DNA of 41,751 nt from Lachnospiraceae bacterium. GTDB lineage: Bacteria > Bacillota > Clostridia > Lachnospirales > Lachnospiraceae. The notes under the pieces were generated by a model, which worked only from the letters and a program-made list of their open reading frames with translations, was not told the DNA's origin and made no database searches. The DNA is taken from the NCBI GenBank assembly GCA_017514845.1, contig JAFWIM010000050.1, forward strand, positions 1 through 41,751. Direction: 5' to 3'. Each line of letters opens with the position of its first letter. The first letter of the stretch is position 1. Positions 25,184 to 35,443 of the stretch are shown here, piece after piece. The position numbers and the translations under genes were made by a program.

Positions 25184-25213
25184 GGCTGTCGCGTTAGTGC
25201 GGCAGTCTCTTTT
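25184..25213 (+). terminator. Terminator after ftsY
   Basis: CTGTCGC (25186-25192) pairs with GCGGCAG (25199-25205) with one G-T wobble, followed by TCTCTTTT. It lies 75 bp after ftsY, beyond the family-2 repeat. Confidence 0.7.
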
Positions 25214-25572
25214 GCTTATTGAGTGGCAGCAGTCGTCTTTGTGCCATGCGGTGCTCTTAGACTCACTATGAACCGGAATGAAGCCGAAGAGTCAGAAGGC
25301 AACTGCAAACTGAAGAAATCAAGAAGATGGTGCCTTTGGAAAAATGTTAGATATATAGAAAAGTTATTACCAGTTAAATATGTGGTTTTGCGGTCTCAGA
25401 TGCGATATACTAAAACAATCTGAATAATATAATTGAAGCTCCATCATTTATAATGCATGTCATATAAAGCATTTAGTATAGTTTACTCTATCAAGTGAAA
25501 AATACATAGTTCCATATTCATAGGAGATGCCGAACCGCATGTGGGTGGAGGCTCATCAGTGGAGACGAATAG
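25214..25572. other. AT-rich spacer before the methionine synthase genes
   Basis: Nothing convincing is encoded; a 66-codon frame at 25223-25423 has no ribosome binding site or family resemblance. The stretch is more AT-rich than its surroundings. A TATAAT at 25449-25454 lacks a well-spaced -35. The last 50 bp (25522-25556) contain GATG...CATC and other weak pairings that could be leader structure. I looked for cobalamin-box and S-box cores and found neither. Confidence 0.45.
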
Positions 25573-26259
25573 TTGAGAACCATGAATGTCGGAAAAATCA
25601 AACTCACACAATTGAATAGAACAGATGCTCTGCGTTACATGGGATATGGAACCCGAGAACCTGACAGCCAGACATCAGCCCTTCTAGATAAATGTGAGAG
25701 AGAGCTCCTCAGAGCAATCGATGGAAAGTATGTCTATAGAGTTTTCTCGCTGACTGACGGGCAAATCCCGGATTCAAAATTTCGTCTTGATGGGTATTCT
25801 GTAAAAAAGCACCTTCAAGGATGTACAAAAGTAATCTTTCTCTGTGCAACTCTCTCAGACGCTGTTGATAGACTCATACGCATAAAACAGATATCAGCAA
25901 TGGCAGAAGCAATCGTAGTTGACGCACTTGCCTCTGCGGCAGTTGAACAGGTATGTGATTTAGCTGAAAATGAAATTCTTCAGGGATTTCCGAATCTCGA
26001 GCATACATGGCGGTTTGGACTGGGCTACGGTGATTTTCCTCTGATCGGTCAAAGTAAGTTTCTTGACATATTGGATGCACCAAAACGTATTGGTGTTTGT
26101 GTCAATGAGAGTCTGCTGCTCACACCTACTAAATCTGTAACATGTGTCTTCGGTCTTGGCCATGACCTGTCTAAAGAGACAATGAAGAGCTGTGATATGT
26201 GCACGCTTGGTGGTCGCTGTACTTTCCGATTGAATGGCGGAACGTGTCAATCTTATTGA
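25573..26259 (+). CDS. Methionine synthase reactivation-domain protein
   Basis: A 228-residue stand-alone version of the vitamin B12-dependent methionine synthase activation domain, which in MetH binds S-adenosylmethionine and rescues oxidised cobalamin. Blocks NRTDALRYMGYG, AVVEQVCDLAENE-like and RFGLGYGDFPL fit the family. The C-terminus has a Cys-rich end (CDMC, GGRC, GGTC) seen in clostridial members and absent from E. coli MetH, which could hold an Fe-S cluster; that is inference. The start is either TTG 25573 (GGAG 8 nt upstream) or ATG 25582. The MetH encoded 175 bp downstream lacks this domain, so the two are a split enzyme. Confidence 0.85.
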   Translation: MRTMNVGKIKLTQLNRTDALRYMGYGTREPDSQTSALLDKCERELLRAIDGKYVYRVFSLTDGQIPDSKFRLDGYSVKKHLQGCTKVIFLCATLSDAVDRLIRIKQISAMAEAIVVDALASAAVEQVCDLAENEILQGFPNLEHTWRFGLGYGDFPLIGQSKFLDILDAPKRIGVCVNESLLLTPTKSVTCVFGLGHDLSKETMKSCDMCTLGGRCTFRLNGGTCQSY

Positions 26260-26434
26260 CCAGGACCTTCCAGGAAAGAATAAATCAAATATGCGTGCCG
26301 GGTGAGGCCATTGTGTAGGTGTGATTCATTGTATGATCGACACGTTATATAGGAAGACAGTCAAAAAAAAGGAAAAGATGACGTGCCATAAGTGGCTGAA
26401 GTGCAGGTGGAATATTGGGTTAGGAGGCAACTCG

Positions 26435-29323
26435 ATGAATATAAAAGAACTTCTCAAAAGTGATTTCGTGATTCTTGATGGTGCTATGGGCACCATGCTT
26501 CAGCAGAAAGGCATGGAGGTCGGCACGGTGCCGGAAACACTGAACATTCTTAAGCCGGAATGGATTGTCGACATACATCGCCAGTACATTGAGGCGGGTT
26601 CCCAGATCGTTTATGCCAACACCTTTGGGGCAAACAGACTCAAAATGGCTAACACCGATTTTTCGGTAGCTGAAATTGTTGAAGCAGCCATAAAGAATGC
26701 CCGCAAAGCCGCGGATATAGTGTATGAAGGGAAAACGGTAAGCGCGGCAGTTGACGGTGCAAATACTGAAACTACAGCAGGTTATCACGCTGCAGGGACA
26801 AGTCTGCCACGTGAAATAAAAAAAGCCGCCGTCGCCCTCGACATGGGTCCCATAGGCCAGCTCCTTGAGCCTACCGGTTCCCTCACATTCGAGGAAGCGT
26901 ACGACATCTATCGTGAGATCGTCGTTGCCGGCAAGGACGCTGACCTTATCATCATTGAAACCATGACAGACCTCTACGAGACAAAGGCTGCTGTGCTGGC
27001 TGCCAAGGAGAACAGCAATCTGCCGGTCTTTGTCACAATGACATTCGAAGAGAACGGCCGAACCTTCACCGGATGCTCTGTCTCCGCAATGTGTCTGACT
27101 CTCTGCGGACTGGGTGTCGATGCGCTGGGTGTCAACTGCTCGCTCGGTCCGAAGGACCTGGTCCCGATCGTCGAAGAGACCTCTAAATGGTCGGACGTTC
27201 CCATCATTGTGAAGCCGAACGCAGGTCTGCCGGATCCGGTGACTAATACATATAATGTGGGTCCGGAGGATTTTGCAAATGCCTGCTCATCCATGCTCAC
27301 CTTCGGCACCAAAATACTCGGCGGATGTTGTGGAACAAATCCGTCCTACATTGCTGCGCTTAAAAGCATGCTTGACAAGGCAATATCTGAACGCGCTGAA
27401 TCAGATCATGCAGTTATAAGTGAAGCAACTGATAATTCAGAAACTGATACATCAAGATCACTGAGTAATTTTGCAGAGAAGAGTCATGAAAACGGACCAA
27501 AGCCCTCTAAAATCCGCGACCTGGCTATCTGCTCACCTCTTAAGACAGTCGTTGTATCCGAACCGCGGATCATCGGCGAACGTATCAACCCGACCGGAAA
27601 GAAGCGCTTCAGACAGGCCCTGAAAGAGGAGGACATGGATTACATCCTCGGTATGGCAATACAACAGGTCGAAGCAGGAGCAGATATTCTCGATGTCAAT
27701 GTCGGAGCACCGGGTATCGATGAAAAGACCATGATGGTGAAGGTCATCAAAGCGCTTCAATCTGTCGTTGATGTGCCACTTCAGATTGACTCGACAAAAC
27801 CGGAAGTTCTCGAAGCAGCACTCAGAGTCTATAACGGAAAGCCGCTTGTAAATTCGGTCAACGGTGAGAAAGCGGTCATGGAGAAAATACTGCCTCTGGT
27901 CGCTAAATATGGTGCAGCCGTGGTTGGTCTCACCCTCGATGAGAATGGGATACCGAAAGATGCGGACGGGAGGATTGCCATCGCTGAGAAGATTGTCGAC
28001 AGTGCCCGTGCTCTTGGCATCAAAAAGGAGAATATTGCGATCGACTGCCTCGTGCTCACAGTTTCTGCCGAACAGAAGGCTGCGATGGAGACGTTGAAGG
28101 CCGTGAGACGGGTGCGCGAAGACCTCGGTCTAAAAAATGTGCTCGGCGTTTCTAATATTTCTTTCGGTCTCCCGAACAGATCGAACATAAACACCACATT
28201 CCTCACGATGGCGCTTTCTGCCGGTCTCGATCTGCCAATCATGAATCCGAATCTTCAGCAGATGATGTGGACGGTGAAGTCCTTCAAGGTACTTGCAGGC
28301 CATGACGCGAATTCTCTCGGATTTATTGAGTACTCATCCGGACACGATCCGATTGATGTGCAGCTTACGGAAGTGAAAAAAGAGCTCGATGAGGCAAGAG
28401 CAGAAATCACCGCCATGAGATCCGGGTGGGCTGAGGTTGCCGGATATGCGGCTTCATTTGCAGGAAAAGACAACGTTTCGCCCGCTGCTCCATCCGCAAG
28501 AGCCATCCCTTCGGTGCCTGCTCTCAATATTACAAATCATCCCGTGGGCTGCATGTGCGAAAAATGTCGTGCCGTAAACAAAGCAAAAGAAGAATTTGCC
28601 GCGCGGAGAACAGCGGAAAGTGTGACCGGGGGCGCAAATGCAGAGCCCGCTCAATCTGCCGGCACGGGAAGCATCGTTTCAGCAGGTCTTACCGGTTCCC
28701 TCGGCGCCGGAATTCTCAAAGCCATGGAACGAGGCCTTAAGAATGACGGCCGTAAGCTGACAGGCGATCTGCTTAAAGAGTGCTCCGCTATGGAGATCAT
28801 CAATGATGTGCTGATACCTGCGCTCGATGTGATCGGGGAAAAGTTTGAAAAAGGGAAGATTTTTCTGCCTCAGCTGATACTCGCGGCGGATGTTGCCAGC
28901 GAATGTTTCGAGGTCATTAAGACTCAGATCGCCGAGAGCGGAGGCTCTTCTGAGTCCCGGGGAAAGATAATATTGGCCACAGTGAAAGGCGATATCCATG
29001 ACATAGGTAAGAACATTGTCAAGGTGATTCTTGAGAACTACGGATATGAAGTGATCGATCTGGGCAAAGACGTAGATCCTTCTTTGGTTGTAAAGGCCGC
29101 AATAGAGAAGGATGTTCACCTCGTCGGTCTGTCTGCACTCATGACAACTACTTTGGGTTCGATGGAGGAGACAATAAAACAGCTCCACGATAATAACGTG
29201 GATTGTAAGATCATGGTCGGTGGAGCAGTGCTGACACCGGACTACGCAAAAAAAATAAAAGCAGATTATTACGCAAAGGACGCGAAGATGAGCGCGGACA
29301 TTGCGAAGGAAGTCCTGGGCTGA
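26435..29323 (+). CDS. metH: Cobalamin-dependent methionine synthase
   Basis: Methylates homocysteine from methyltetrahydrofolate through cobalamin. 962 residues from ATG 26435 (AGGAGG 7 nt upstream). Domains: homocysteine-binding (1 to about 310; zinc cysteines in GVNCSLGP and GGCCGT), a low-complexity linker, pterin-binding (about 379-640, starting IGERINPTGKKRF), a second linker with an unusual CMCEKC motif (about 705), the four-helix cap, and the cobalamin domain with GDIHDIGKNIV, whose His is the lower ligand (about 853). The C-terminal reactivation domain is absent and is supplied by the upstream gene. Confidence 0.95.
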   Translation: MNIKELLKSDFVILDGAMGTMLQQKGMEVGTVPETLNILKPEWIVDIHRQYIEAGSQIVYANTFGANRLKMANTDFSVAEIVEAAIKNARKAADIVYEGKTVSAAVDGANTETTAGYHAAGTSLPREIKKAAVALDMGPIGQLLEPTGSLTFEEAYDIYREIVVAGKDADLIIIETMTDLYETKAAVLAAKENSNLPVFVTMTFEENGRTFTGCSVSAMCLTLCGLGVDALGVNCSLGPKDLVPIVEETSKWSDVPIIVKPNAGLPDPVTNTYNVGPEDFANACSSMLTFGTKILGGCCGTNPSYIAALKSMLDKAISERAESDHAVISEATDNSETDTSRSLSNFAEKSHENGPKPSKIRDLAICSPLKTVVVSEPRIIGERINPTGKKRFRQALKEEDMDYILGMAIQQVEAGADILDVNVGAPGIDEKTMMVKVIKALQSVVDVPLQIDSTKPEVLEAALRVYNGKPLVNSVNGEKAVMEKILPLVAKYGAAVVGLTLDENGIPKDADGRIAIAEKIVDSARALGIKKENIAIDCLVLTVSAEQKAAMETLKAVRRVREDLGLKNVLGVSNISFGLPNRSNINTTFLTMALSAGLDLPIMNPNLQQMMWTVKSFKVLAGHDANSLGFIEYSSGHDPIDVQLTEVKKELDEARAEITAMRSGWAEVAGYAASFAGKDNVSPAAPSARAIPSVPALNITNHPVGCMCEKCRAVNKAKEEFAARRTAESVTGGANAEPAQSAGTGSIVSAGLTGSLGAGILKAMERGLKNDGRKLTGDLLKECSAMEIINDVLIPALDVIGEKFEKGKIFLPQLILAADVASECFEVIKTQIAESGGSSESRGKIILATVKGDIHDIGKNIVKVILENYGYEVIDLGKDVDPSLVVKAAIEKDVHLVGLSALMTTTLGSMEETIKQLHDNNVDCKIMVGGAVLTPDYAKKIKADYYAKDAKMSADIAKEVLG

Positions 29324-29327
29324 TAAG

Positions 29328-29364
29328 AATCGCCCCTACGTGTCAGAGATACGAAGGGGCGATT
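29328..29364. terminator. Convergent hairpin between metH and the MATE gene
   Basis: AATCGCCCC (29328-29336) pairs perfectly with GGGGCGATT (29356-29364). It sits 5 bp after metH and 56 bp from the end of the opposing gene. The U-tract is weak on both strands, so efficiency is uncertain. Confidence 0.65.
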
Positions 29365-29419
29365 TAAGTTATTTATCGTTAAATTGGCTGCGACAGTAGA
29401 AAATCCGACAAAGCAACAT

Positions 29420-30805
29420 TCATGAATTTACCTGCCCTGCGATACTTCCCTCCATCGGCTTCACAATCTCGTTATAAATTTTTCTGAAGAACATTACTGT
29501 AAGAACCATAGAAATGACTTCAGCTATCAAAAATGAGAACCACACATTGGTCAGGACGCCCGTCTGTGCCAGAAGCCATGCGACAGGAATAAGCACGACC
29601 AACTGCCTGCATATTGAAATAATCAGTGAATAGACACTCTTTGAAAATGCCTGGAAAACCGATCCGAGCACGATTCCTACTGCAGCCAGCGGGAAATGAA
29701 TACTGATTATTCGAAGCGCCGGCTCGCCGATCTCCAGCATGTGCTCTGATGCATTAAAGAAGCCAAGCAGCGTTTGCGGTGCCGCATGGAATAGAATTGT
29801 TCCGCAGCACATGATGCCAAATGCAATCGAAACAGAGAACTTCAATGCCTCATCAATTCTCGGCTTATTGCGAGCGCCAAAGTTATAGGCAAGGACAGGA
29901 ATCAGACCGTTATTCAAGCCGAACACCGGCATAAATATGAAGCTCTGGAGCTTGAAATATACACCGAAGACCGCTGTCGCCGTCTCTGAGAAGACCATAA
30001 GGATGCGGTTCATTGAATAGGTCATTATCGAGCCGATCGACATCATCAGGATGGACGGAACGCCCACGTAATAAATCTTCCTAATAATCGCAAAATCCGG
30101 TGTGATAATCGATTCAAACGAGAGCTTGATCTCTGTATTGAACTTGATATTCAGGAAGAGTCCGAGTATTCCCGCGACACTTTGACCTATGACGGTGGCG
30201 ATGGCGGCTCCGGCGACACCCATTTGCGGCATACCGAACAAGCCGAAGATCATGATCGGGTCGAGTATGATGTTGATGATTGCACCTGTCATCTGTGAGG
30301 CCATACTGAAGATTGTTTTTCCGGTCGACTGCAGAAGTCGTTCTGACATGACCTGGAACATGAGTCCCAGAGAACACATACAGACGATTTTCAGATAAGT
30401 GATGGACATCTCAGCGATACTCGCATTGCCTGTCTGGGAGTTGATGAACGGTTTAGCCAGCAACAGCCCCAACAGAAAAAATAAGGCGAAATTGACGAAT
30501 GAGATGAGCAGAGCTGAATTGGCAGCCTTATCTGAACGATCAAAGCGTTTCTCGCCGAGTGATTTGCTTAGAAGTGCATTCACACCTACACCCGTGCCCG
30601 ACGAAACAGCAATCATCAGGCTCTGCAATGGGAAAGCGAGAGTGACCGCTGTCAAAGCGTTCTCACTCAATTGAGCGACGAAGATGCTGTCGACGACGTT
30701 GTATAATGCCTGCACCAGCATCGACGCCATCATGGGCAGTGACATTGTAATGATTAGCTTTTTGACGGGCATGACACCCATCTTGTTTTCCTGTCTGTTT
30801 TCCAT
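29420..30805 (-). CDS. MATE family multidrug/solute exporter
   Basis: A 461-residue membrane antiporter with about twelve helices, of the MATE fold (NorM/DinF/MepA-like). The N-terminal block PVKKLIITMSLPMMASMLVQALYNVVDSIFV and the matching second half (IRKIYYVGVPSILMMSIGSIM) reflect the internal duplication. It would export organic cations or drugs using sodium or protons; the substrate cannot be read. Its ATG directly abuts the stop of the upstream minus-strand gene and its ribosome binding site lies inside that gene, so the two are one operon. Confidence 0.92.
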   Translation of the reverse strand: MENRQENKMGVMPVKKLIITMSLPMMASMLVQALYNVVDSIFVAQLSENALTAVTLAFPLQSLMIAVSSGTGVGVNALLSKSLGEKRFDRSDKAANSALLISFVNFALFFLLGLLLAKPFINSQTGNASIAEMSITYLKIVCMCSLGLMFQVMSERLLQSTGKTIFSMASQMTGAIINIILDPIMIFGLFGMPQMGVAGAAIATVIGQSVAGILGLFLNIKFNTEIKLSFESIITPDFAIIRKIYYVGVPSILMMSIGSIMTYSMNRILMVFSETATAVFGVYFKLQSFIFMPVFGLNNGLIPVLAYNFGARNKPRIDEALKFSVSIAFGIMCCGTILFHAAPQTLLGFFNASEHMLEIGEPALRIISIHFPLAAVGIVLGSVFQAFSKSVYSLIISICRQLVVLIPVAWLLAQTGVLTNVWFSFLIAEVISMVLTVMFFRKIYNEIVKPMEGSIAGQVNS

Positions 30806-33800
30806 TTATACTTCCTGCATCCTCTTTTCCGCAGTCGTCAGCATCAGCTTTATTCGATTGAGCTGATTCACTTCAGAAGCGCCCGGATCGTAGTCGACAG
30901 CGGCTATATTGGCTTCCGGATAGCGGCGGCGAAGCTCCTTGATGACGCCTTTGCCCACGATATGATTCGGCAGGCATGCAAACGGCTGTATGCACACGAT
31001 GTTCGGGACCCCGTTATGTATGAGCTCAAGCATCTCACCGGTCAGGAACCATCCCTCGCCGGTCTGATTGCCAGTGGAAGCGATGGGCTCGGCCATGCGG
31101 GCAAGCTCTCGAATATCCGCGGGTGGACTGAAGTGCTTGCTCTTTTCAAATTCACGCGTCGCTGCGCCCCGTGCCACCTTTATGAACTCAAGACCGGCAT
31201 TAGTAAGGAACGACTTCGACGGCGCGAAACCGAGGTTCTTGACCTTGAACTTAAGGTTGTAGAACGAATAGCTGAAGAAGTCCAGAAGATCCGGGACCAC
31301 AGCCTCCGCACCCTCCTGCTCAAGCAGGTCGACCAGATGGTTGTTGGCTGCCGGTGAGAACTTGACCAGAATCTCGCCTACGATACCAACGCGCGGTTTT
31401 TTCTCATCCGTGATTGGAAGATTATCAAAATCGTGGATGATGCTTCGGCAAAGCTGATTGAACTTTGCAGGCATCGGCCTTTTGCCTGTGAGGAACTTCG
31501 TGCACACGGCATTCCACTTCTCATACATGGCATTGGCGGAGCCCTTCTTCCTCTCATAAGGCCTCATCCTGTAAAGACACTTCATGAGAACATCTCCCAA
31601 AATGAGAGCGTACACTGCCTTGGTAAGGAGCGGTAGTGTGAGCTTGAAGCCCGGCTGCTTCTCCAGACCGCTCATGTTGACGGATATGACCGGAACCTGT
31701 CCCATATCAGCCTTCTTGAGAGCTCTCCTGATAAAACCGATATAGTTTGAAGCACGGCACCCGCCGCCGGTCTGGGTGATGATGACGGCGACCTTGTCAA
31801 GATCGTATTTGCCCGAATTCAGAGCATCCATGATCTGCCCGATGACCAGAAGGGAGGGATAGCAGGCATCATTATTTACATACTTAAGACCTGTATCGAT
31901 GGCCTGACGGTTATCGTTGCCAAGGACGACAAGATTGTAGCCGCAGGATCTCGCAGCGGGTTCGACGAGCCTGAAGTGGATCGGTGACATCTGCGGAGCA
32001 AGGATCGTATAATTCTTTCGCATGTCCTCGGTGAACGGCACGCGCTTAAATTCAGAGGAAACAATGTGACGCTCTGTCGGATTTTCCTTGCGGACGCGAA
32101 TAGCTGCGAGCAGTGAACGGACACGAATCCTTGCAGCGCCAAGATTATTGACCTCATCGATTTTAAGGCATGTGTAGATCTTGCCGCTATTGGAAAGAAT
32201 CTCCTGCACCTCATCCGTGGTAACGGCATCGAGACCGCAGCCGAACGAATTCAGCTGAATAATATCAAGATTATCACGAGTCTTAACAAAATTGGCGGCG
32301 GCATACAGTCTCGTGTGGTACATCCACTGATCATTGACGCGCAGAGGACGCTCGATCTGAGCGAGATGAGAGATAGAATCCTCTGAGAGAACCGCCATGC
32401 CGTAGGAGTTGATGAGCTCCGGAATGCCGTGGTTGATCTCGGGGTCAATGTGGTACGGTCTTCCGCACAGAACGATGCCGTGTCTGCCGGTGTCGCGCAG
32501 ATAAGCGAGCGTCTCCTCGCCCTTGCGCCTGATGTCCTCGCGGCTCTTCATGAGCTCTGCCCACGCATCGGCCGCAGCACCCCTGACATCTTCCTTATTT
32601 ATATCATTGAAAATGTCAACAAGCCTGTCTGTCAGGATTTTTTCGCTGGTGAATGCGAGGAACGGGTCCATGAACTTGATCTCCGGATCGCGCAGTTCCT
32701 CCACATTGTTTTTAATATTCTCCGCGTAGGAGGTGACGATCGGGCAGTTGTAATGGTTGACTGCCCCCTTGAACTCTTCACGCTCATAGGGAACACACGG
32801 ATAGAAAATGAACTTGACCCCGTTCCGAAGGAGCCAGGAAATATGGCCGTGAGCAAGCTTTGCCGGATAGCATTCGGATTCACTCGGGATCGACTCGATG
32901 CCCATCTCATAAATCTTTCTTGTTGAAGTCGGAGAGAGGACGACCTCGTAGCCGAGCTTCGTAAAGAACGTGAACCAGAACGGATAATTCTCGAACATAT
33001 TGAGGACTCTCGGGATACCGACTTTGCCTCGCGGAGCTTTGCGCTTCGGGACGAAATAGCCGTTCTTCATAGAGCCTTCATTTGCAGCACCTGATCCGTA
33101 CGGGGACTCGTAACCGAAGATCCTGTGATACTTAAAATCGTACAGGTTGGGCAGATTCTCCTTGTTTTTCTGCTTGCCGATACCTTTCTCGCAGCGGTTG
33201 CCGGAAATATAGCGTCGTCCGCCGGAAAACTTGTTGATGGTAAGGCGGCAGTTATTGGTGCAGCCGTTGCAGCGCGCATTTGCAGTCGTATAGGTAAACG
33301 CGCGTATCTCATCAATCGAGAGCATGGAGGAGCCCTCTGTCTTGTTCGCACGCTCTTTAGCAATCAGCGCCGCACCGAATGCGCCCATGATGCCGGCAAT
33401 ATCCGGACGAATCACTTCCGCTCCGGCGATCAGCTCGAAGCTTCGAAGGACTGCATCGTTGTAGAATGTGCCGCCCTGCACGACAATGTTCTTGCCGAGC
33501 TCGGAAGCGTCGGACACCTTGATGACCTTGTACAGCGCATTCTTGATGACAGAATATGCAAGCCCCGCGGAGATATCAGCGACAGTAGCGCCTTCCTTCT
33601 GAGCCTGCTTGACCTTGGAATTCATGAACACAGTGCACCGCGTTCCGAGGTCGATTGGATTTTCTGCAAACAGTGCTGCCTTCGCGAAATCCTGAACCGA
33701 ATAATTGAGTGTCTTCGCGAAGTTCTCGATGAAAGAACCGCAGCCCGACGAGCAGGCCTCGTTCAACATGACGTCATCGACAGCGTGATCTTTGATTCTG

Positions 33801-35137
33801 ATACACTTCATGTCCTGGCCGCCGATATCAAGTATGCAGTCGACCTCCGGATCAAAGAACTGGGCAGCATAATAGTGGGAGATGGTCTCGACCTCTCCCT
33901 CATCGAGCATGAGCGCGGATTTGATCAGAGCTTCTCCGTAACCTGTGGAACAGGACCCGGCAATTGTGATGCCCTTCGGCATGTGATCATAGATCTCCTT
34001 AATTGCGTCGATCGATGTCTGCAGCGGATTCCCGTTGTTGCTTCCGTAAGTAGAATAGAGAAGCTCACCGTTCTCGGAAATGAGCGCGGTCTTAGTCGTC
34101 GTACTGCCGGCGTCGATGCCGAGGTATGCTCGACCCTTATATTTTGCCAGATCTCCCTTGGACACCTGATAACGGTCCTGGCGGGCTTTGAATTTATCAT
34201 AAGAAGCTTTGTCCGCAAATAGCGGCGCGAGGCGAGAAACCTCAAACTCCATCTTTATGCCGTCAGAAAGTCTCTTCACAAGGCTCCCGAGAGTCTGTTT
34301 CTCCATCCCATCCACATATTTAATCTCAGAAGTGCGCGCTTCGCTCTTTGCGGCGTTCACGGCCTCCATGGCAGCCCCGCTGGCAGCGAAGAGATGAGAA
34401 TTGTCAGGGATAATGGCATGCTCGTCATCAAGCCTCAGTGTCTCGATGAAACGTACGCGAAGCTGGTCAAGGAAATGCAGCGGACCGCCGAGGAACGCTA
34501 CATGGCCGCGAATCGGCTTGCCGCAGGCAAGACCTGAAATCGTCTGGTTGACTACTGCCTGGAAAATCGAGGCTGCCAGATCCTCCCGGGTCGCACCTTC
34601 GTTGATCAGAGGCTGTATATCTGTCTTGGCAAAAACACCGCACCTTGCGGCGATCGGATAAATCGATTTGTGATGCGCAGCATACTCATTGAGACCGGAT
34701 GCGTCAGTTTGAAGAAGGTCAGCCATCTGGTCGATAAAAGAACCTGTGCCGCCGGCACAGATACCGTTCATTCGCTGCTCAATATTTCCCTTTTCGAAAT
34801 AGATGATTTTCGCGTCCTCGCCGCCAAGCTCAATAGCCACGTCCGTTTTGGGACAATTGGCCTTAAGGCAGGTGGAGACAGCGATAACTTCCTGAACGAA
34901 CGGCACTCCCAGATGCTTTGCCAGGGTAAGTCCGCCGGAACCTGTGATAGCGGGGGAGACAGAAAGATCCCCCAGCTTCTCATAAGCTTCGGCAATCAGT
35001 CTCCCGGCGGTCTCCTGAATTTCAGCATAGTGGCGCTGATAATCGGAAAAGAGGAGAGTATTTGCATCATCAATCACAGCGATCTTGACTGTTGTGGAAC
35101 CGATGTCAATACCGAGGAAATAGTTTTTGTTGCTCAT
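30806..35137 (-). CDS. Fused double acyl-CoA dehydratase activase / DUF2229 protein
   Basis: A 1443-residue fusion. Two BadF/BcrA-type ATPase modules come first ([12 protein letters not shown] and [12 protein letters not shown] as phosphate loops). Each has the Cys positions that, in HgdC-type activases, hold a [4Fe-4S] cluster at a dimer interface (CAGGTGSF...RCGVF and CSSGCGSF...RCTVF), so here both halves may form an internal dimer. A CNGCTNNC cluster follows, then DUF2229 and 2-hydroxyglutaryl-CoA dehydratase D-like regions with further conserved Cys. The family is widespread in Clostridia, but the substrate is unknown; ATP-driven low-potential electron transfer is the likely chemistry. 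The start is ATG 35135-35137 with GAGGT upstream, not the longer frame to 35173. Confidence 0.88.
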   Translation of the reverse strand: MSNKNYFLGIDIGSTTVKIAVIDDANTLLFSDYQRHYAEIQETAGRLIAEAYEKLGDLSVSPAITGSGGLTLAKHLGVPFVQEVIAVSTCLKANCPKTDVAIELGGEDAKIIYFEKGNIEQRMNGICAGGTGSFIDQMADLLQTDASGLNEYAAHHKSIYPIAARCGVFAKTDIQPLINEGATREDLAASIFQAVVNQTISGLACGKPIRGHVAFLGGPLHFLDQLRVRFIETLRLDDEHAIIPDNSHLFAASGAAMEAVNAAKSEARTSEIKYVDGMEKQTLGSLVKRLSDGIKMEFEVSRLAPLFADKASYDKFKARQDRYQVSKGDLAKYKGRAYLGIDAGSTTTKTALISENGELLYSTYGSNNGNPLQTSIDAIKEIYDHMPKGITIAGSCSTGYGEALIKSALMLDEGEVETISHYYAAQFFDPEVDCILDIGGQDMKCIRIKDHAVDDVMLNEACSSGCGSFIENFAKTLNYSVQDFAKAALFAENPIDLGTRCTVFMNSKVKQAQKEGATVADISAGLAYSVIKNALYKVIKVSDASELGKNIVVQGGTFYNDAVLRSFELIAGAEVIRPDIAGIMGAFGAALIAKERANKTEGSSMLSIDEIRAFTYTTANARCNGCTNNCRLTINKFSGGRRYISGNRCEKGIGKQKNKENLPNLYDFKYHRIFGYESPYGSGAANEGSMKNGYFVPKRKAPRGKVGIPRVLNMFENYPFWFTFFTKLGYEVVLSPTSTRKIYEMGIESIPSESECYPAKLAHGHISWLLRNGVKFIFYPCVPYEREEFKGAVNHYNCPIVTSYAENIKNNVEELRDPEIKFMDPFLAFTSEKILTDRLVDIFNDINKEDVRGAAADAWAELMKSREDIRRKGEETLAYLRDTGRHGIVLCGRPYHIDPEINHGIPELINSYGMAVLSEDSISHLAQIERPLRVNDQWMYHTRLYAAANFVKTRDNLDIIQLNSFGCGLDAVTTDEVQEILSNSGKIYTCLKIDEVNNLGAARIRVRSLLAAIRVRKENPTERHIVSSEFKRVPFTEDMRKNYTILAPQMSPIHFRLVEPAARSCGYNLVVLGNDNRQAIDTGLKYVNNDACYPSLLVIGQIMDALNSGKYDLDKVAVIITQTGGGCRASNYIGFIRRALKKADMGQVPVISVNMSGLEKQPGFKLTLPLLTKAVYALILGDVLMKCLYRMRPYERKKGSANAMYEKWNAVCTKFLTGKRPMPAKFNQLCRSIIHDFDNLPITDEKKPRVGIVGEILVKFSPAANNHLVDLLEQEGAEAVVPDLLDFFSYSFYNLKFKVKNLGFAPSKSFLTNAGLEFIKVARGAATREFEKSKHFSPPADIRELARMAEPIASTGNQTGEGWFLTGEMLELIHNGVPNIVCIQPFACLPNHIVGKGVIKELRRRYPEANIAAVDYDPGASEVNQLNRIKLMLTTAEKRMQEV

Positions 35138-35272
35138 TTGTACCTCATAATAAAACGTTCGTCCGGCGGTCAAAAGGGGCGTATGATAGCTGTGGTTGTC
35201 ATGCAGGCCTGCCGGATTATCCCCTATGCCTGCAAAAAGCTATACTGCATTCTATATCTGCACAGTATAAGA

Positions 35273-35301
35273 ATTATATAGCTACTCATAAAAAAAGACA
35301 A
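35273..35301 (-). promoter_or_regulatory. Promoter for the activase-MATE operon
   Basis: On the minus strand, TTGTCT (35296-35301) and a perfect TATAAT (35273-35278) with a 17-nt spacer, giving a leader of about 130 nt. The leader shows only modest pairing (GCAGG/CCTGC). Confidence 0.65.
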
Positions 35302-35350
35302 GCGACATATTTCATTCTCTGTCTCAATAAGATGACCCGAGCGGTCTTCA

Positions 35351-35377
35351 TTGACTTTTCTTCACAAACACTATACA
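35351..35377 (+). promoter_or_regulatory. Possible tgt promoter
   Basis: TTGACT (35351-35356) and TATACA (35372-35377), spacer 15, about 65 bp before tgt. The spacer is short, so this is tentative. Confidence 0.4.
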
Positions 35378-35443
35378 CTGATTTGGAATGCATTTGAACA
35401 GCACAAGAATGGAAATATCAGGAAGAGAGAATACTGAAAACTT

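Noticed and set aside
25223-25423. 66-codon open frame after ftsY
   Set aside because: No ribosome binding site, no family resemblance, and it begins just after a terminator in an AT-rich spacer.
25520-25560. Group II intron-like tail (CATGCGGTTCGG on the minus strand)
   Set aside because: Only about 12 bases resemble the intron motif, and no reverse transcriptase or domain V is nearby.
25381-26434. Cobalamin or SAM riboswitch ahead of the methionine synthase genes
   Set aside because: I looked for B12-box and S-box conserved cores in both upstream spacers and found neither.
32429-34222. Long plus-strand open frames opposite the giant activase gene
   Set aside because: They are antisense to strongly conserved domains and lack ribosome binding sites.
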